Source of the DNA: Gemmatimonadetes bacterium T265
Lineage (GTDB): Bacteria > Gemmatimonadota > Gemmatimonadetes > Gemmatimonadales > Gemmatimonadaceae
NCBI GenBank assembly: GCA_019973575.1
Contig: BPUI01000001.1
Coordinates: 620,001 to 684,000 of the forward strand
Direction: 5' to 3'
Length of the DNA: 64,000 bases
The translations under genes were made by a program, and so were the position numbers. Shown piece after piece: positions 63,420 to 64,000 of the stretch (the first letter of the stretch is position 1; each line of letters opens with the position of its first letter). Under the pieces are notes generated by a model. It saw nothing but the letters and a program-made list of their open reading frames with translations, was not told where the DNA came from and did no database searches.

Positions 63420-63911
63420 ATGGCGATCGTTGCAACACCGTCCCCATCATCCCCGGTCGACCGGCGCGCCGCGCTCGGCCGCCTCGCGCGTCACGCGGCC
63501 GCGTGGTGCGGCGTCGCGCTCGTCGCCCGCCCGCTCCGCGCCGGCGCGCCCGGCCGCGCGCCCGGCAGCGCGCACCGCGGCGCGCACCGCGGCGCGCACC
63601 CGACGCCGCGCCCCGGGGTGACGGCCGCGCGCGTGCTCACCGCGGCGCGGCTGCGCGAGTTGGGCGCCGCGGACGCCGTCGCCGCCTTCGACGAGGTCCG
63701 CCAGATCCCGCAGCTCGTCGACGGCATCCGCTGCCACTGTGGATGCGCCGACGACCCCGCGCACTACTCGCTGCTGAGCTGCTACGAGGGCGACGGGATG
63801 GCGCGCCAGTGCGTGATCTGCCAGGGGCAGGGGCGGATGGCCTTCCGCCTCGCGCGCGAGGGGCGCTCGCTGGACGAGATCCGCAAGGCCGTCGACGACC
63901 GCTACGGATGA
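63420..63911 (+). CDS. Exported Cys-rich protein resembling PCYCGC-motif proteins
   Basis: Predicted 163-residue protein. The N-terminus has a twin-arginine-like signal (DRRAALGRLARHAAAWCGVA) followed by a short repeat GAHRGAHRGAHP. The conserved part is IPQLVDGIRCHCGCADDPAH then YSLLSCYEGDGMARQCVICQ, with six cysteines. This CxCGC ... C ... CxxC pattern matches the PCYCGC-motif family of exported proteins, whose role (possibly metal or haem-copper related) is not proven. It is followed eight bases later by another gene with its own ribosome site, likely in one operon. Confidence 0.75.
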   Translation: MAIVATPSPSSPVDRRAALGRLARHAAAWCGVALVARPLRAGAPGRAPGSAHRGAHRGAHPTPRPGVTAARVLTAARLRELGAADAVAAFDEVRQIPQLVDGIRCHCGCADDPAHYSLLSCYEGDGMARQCVICQGQGRMAFRLAREGRSLDEIRKAVDDRYG

Positions 63912-63919
63912 GGACCGAA

Positions 63920-64000
63920 TGAGAGCACGCGTACCCACCGCGTCCGATCCTCGGGCGGCGCTCCCGCTCGTCGCTCTCGCCGTGGGGGCCGCCGCCGCGG
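63920..64000 (+). CDS. Start of an exported protein (partial, cut by window end)
   Basis: ATG 63920 follows GAGGA (63911-63915). The 27 visible residues, MRARVPTASDPRAALPLVAL then AVGAAAA, look like a signal peptide. The product cannot be identified. It probably forms an operon with the Cys-rich protein before it. Confidence 0.55.

Noticed and set aside
63575-63605. Tandem GCGCACCGCG repeats near the right end
   Set aside because: They encode a GAHRGAHRG linker in the exported Cys-rich protein and need no further explanation.

Overview
The window is very GC-rich (about 72% by eye) and gene-dense. The lineage points to Gemmatimonadota, close to the Gemmatirosa type. The reasons are a SusC/SusD pair in a genome with this base composition, two PEP-CTERM proteins, a giant FG-GAP/ASPIC lipoprotein, many Gly/Ala-rich lipoproteins and frequent GTG starts. 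This is inference from gene content, not a database match. I saw no rRNA, tRNA, insertion sequence, prophage or CRISPR array.

Layout. 0-10 kb: small housekeeping and stress genes (DUF4174, CPBP protease, GNAT, MATE pump, thioesterase), a PEP-CTERM protein, a degraded TMEM175 gene, an erythromycin-esterase-like enzyme, a double VanZ-like membrane protein and a secreted protein of unknown role. 10-23 kb: a glycan-uptake neighbourhood with SusC, SusD, a second PEP-CTERM protein, a 1,215-residue FG-GAP/ASPIC lipoprotein and a GH20 hexosaminidase. 23-29 kb: a MOSC protein, a repeat-rich gene-free stretch, an orphan protein with a restriction-endonuclease-like C-terminus, an ArsR regulator with an ene-reductase and a DsbA-like protein, and a VapBC pair. 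29-38 kb: a CusCBA/CzcCBA-type metal efflux operon preceded by an OmpR-family response regulator and a KdpD-like kinase, all on the minus strand. 38-46.7 kb: SDR, nicotinate phosphoribosyltransferase, Gfo/Idh/MocA oxidoreductase, FUSC transporter-like protein and a tannase/feruloyl esterase.

46.7-50.3 kb is the most unusual part. Two divergent winged-helix-like proteins flank about 760 bp without a gene. The larger looks like a plasmid replication initiator whose last 90 residues resemble the N-terminal domain of DnaA. The gene-free stretch has repeated 12-mers, a DnaA-box-like site and a short AT-richer stretch. I propose it as the origin of a secondary replicon (megaplasmid or chromid).

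50-64 kb: two GAF-type sensor histidine kinases, galactose mutarotase, a frameshifted FAD dehydrogenase, a histidine phosphatase facing a glutamine amidotransferase, a broken DUF892 ferritin-like gene with an in-frame amber codon, an unknown protein with a zinc ribbon, a secreted GH13 amylase, a DinB-like exported protein and a Cys-rich exported protein.

Across the whole window the heptamer GTTAGGC (and its complement) recurs about 41 times by eye, where base composition predicts about five or six. TTA leucine codons occur almost only inside it, as Leu-Gly.
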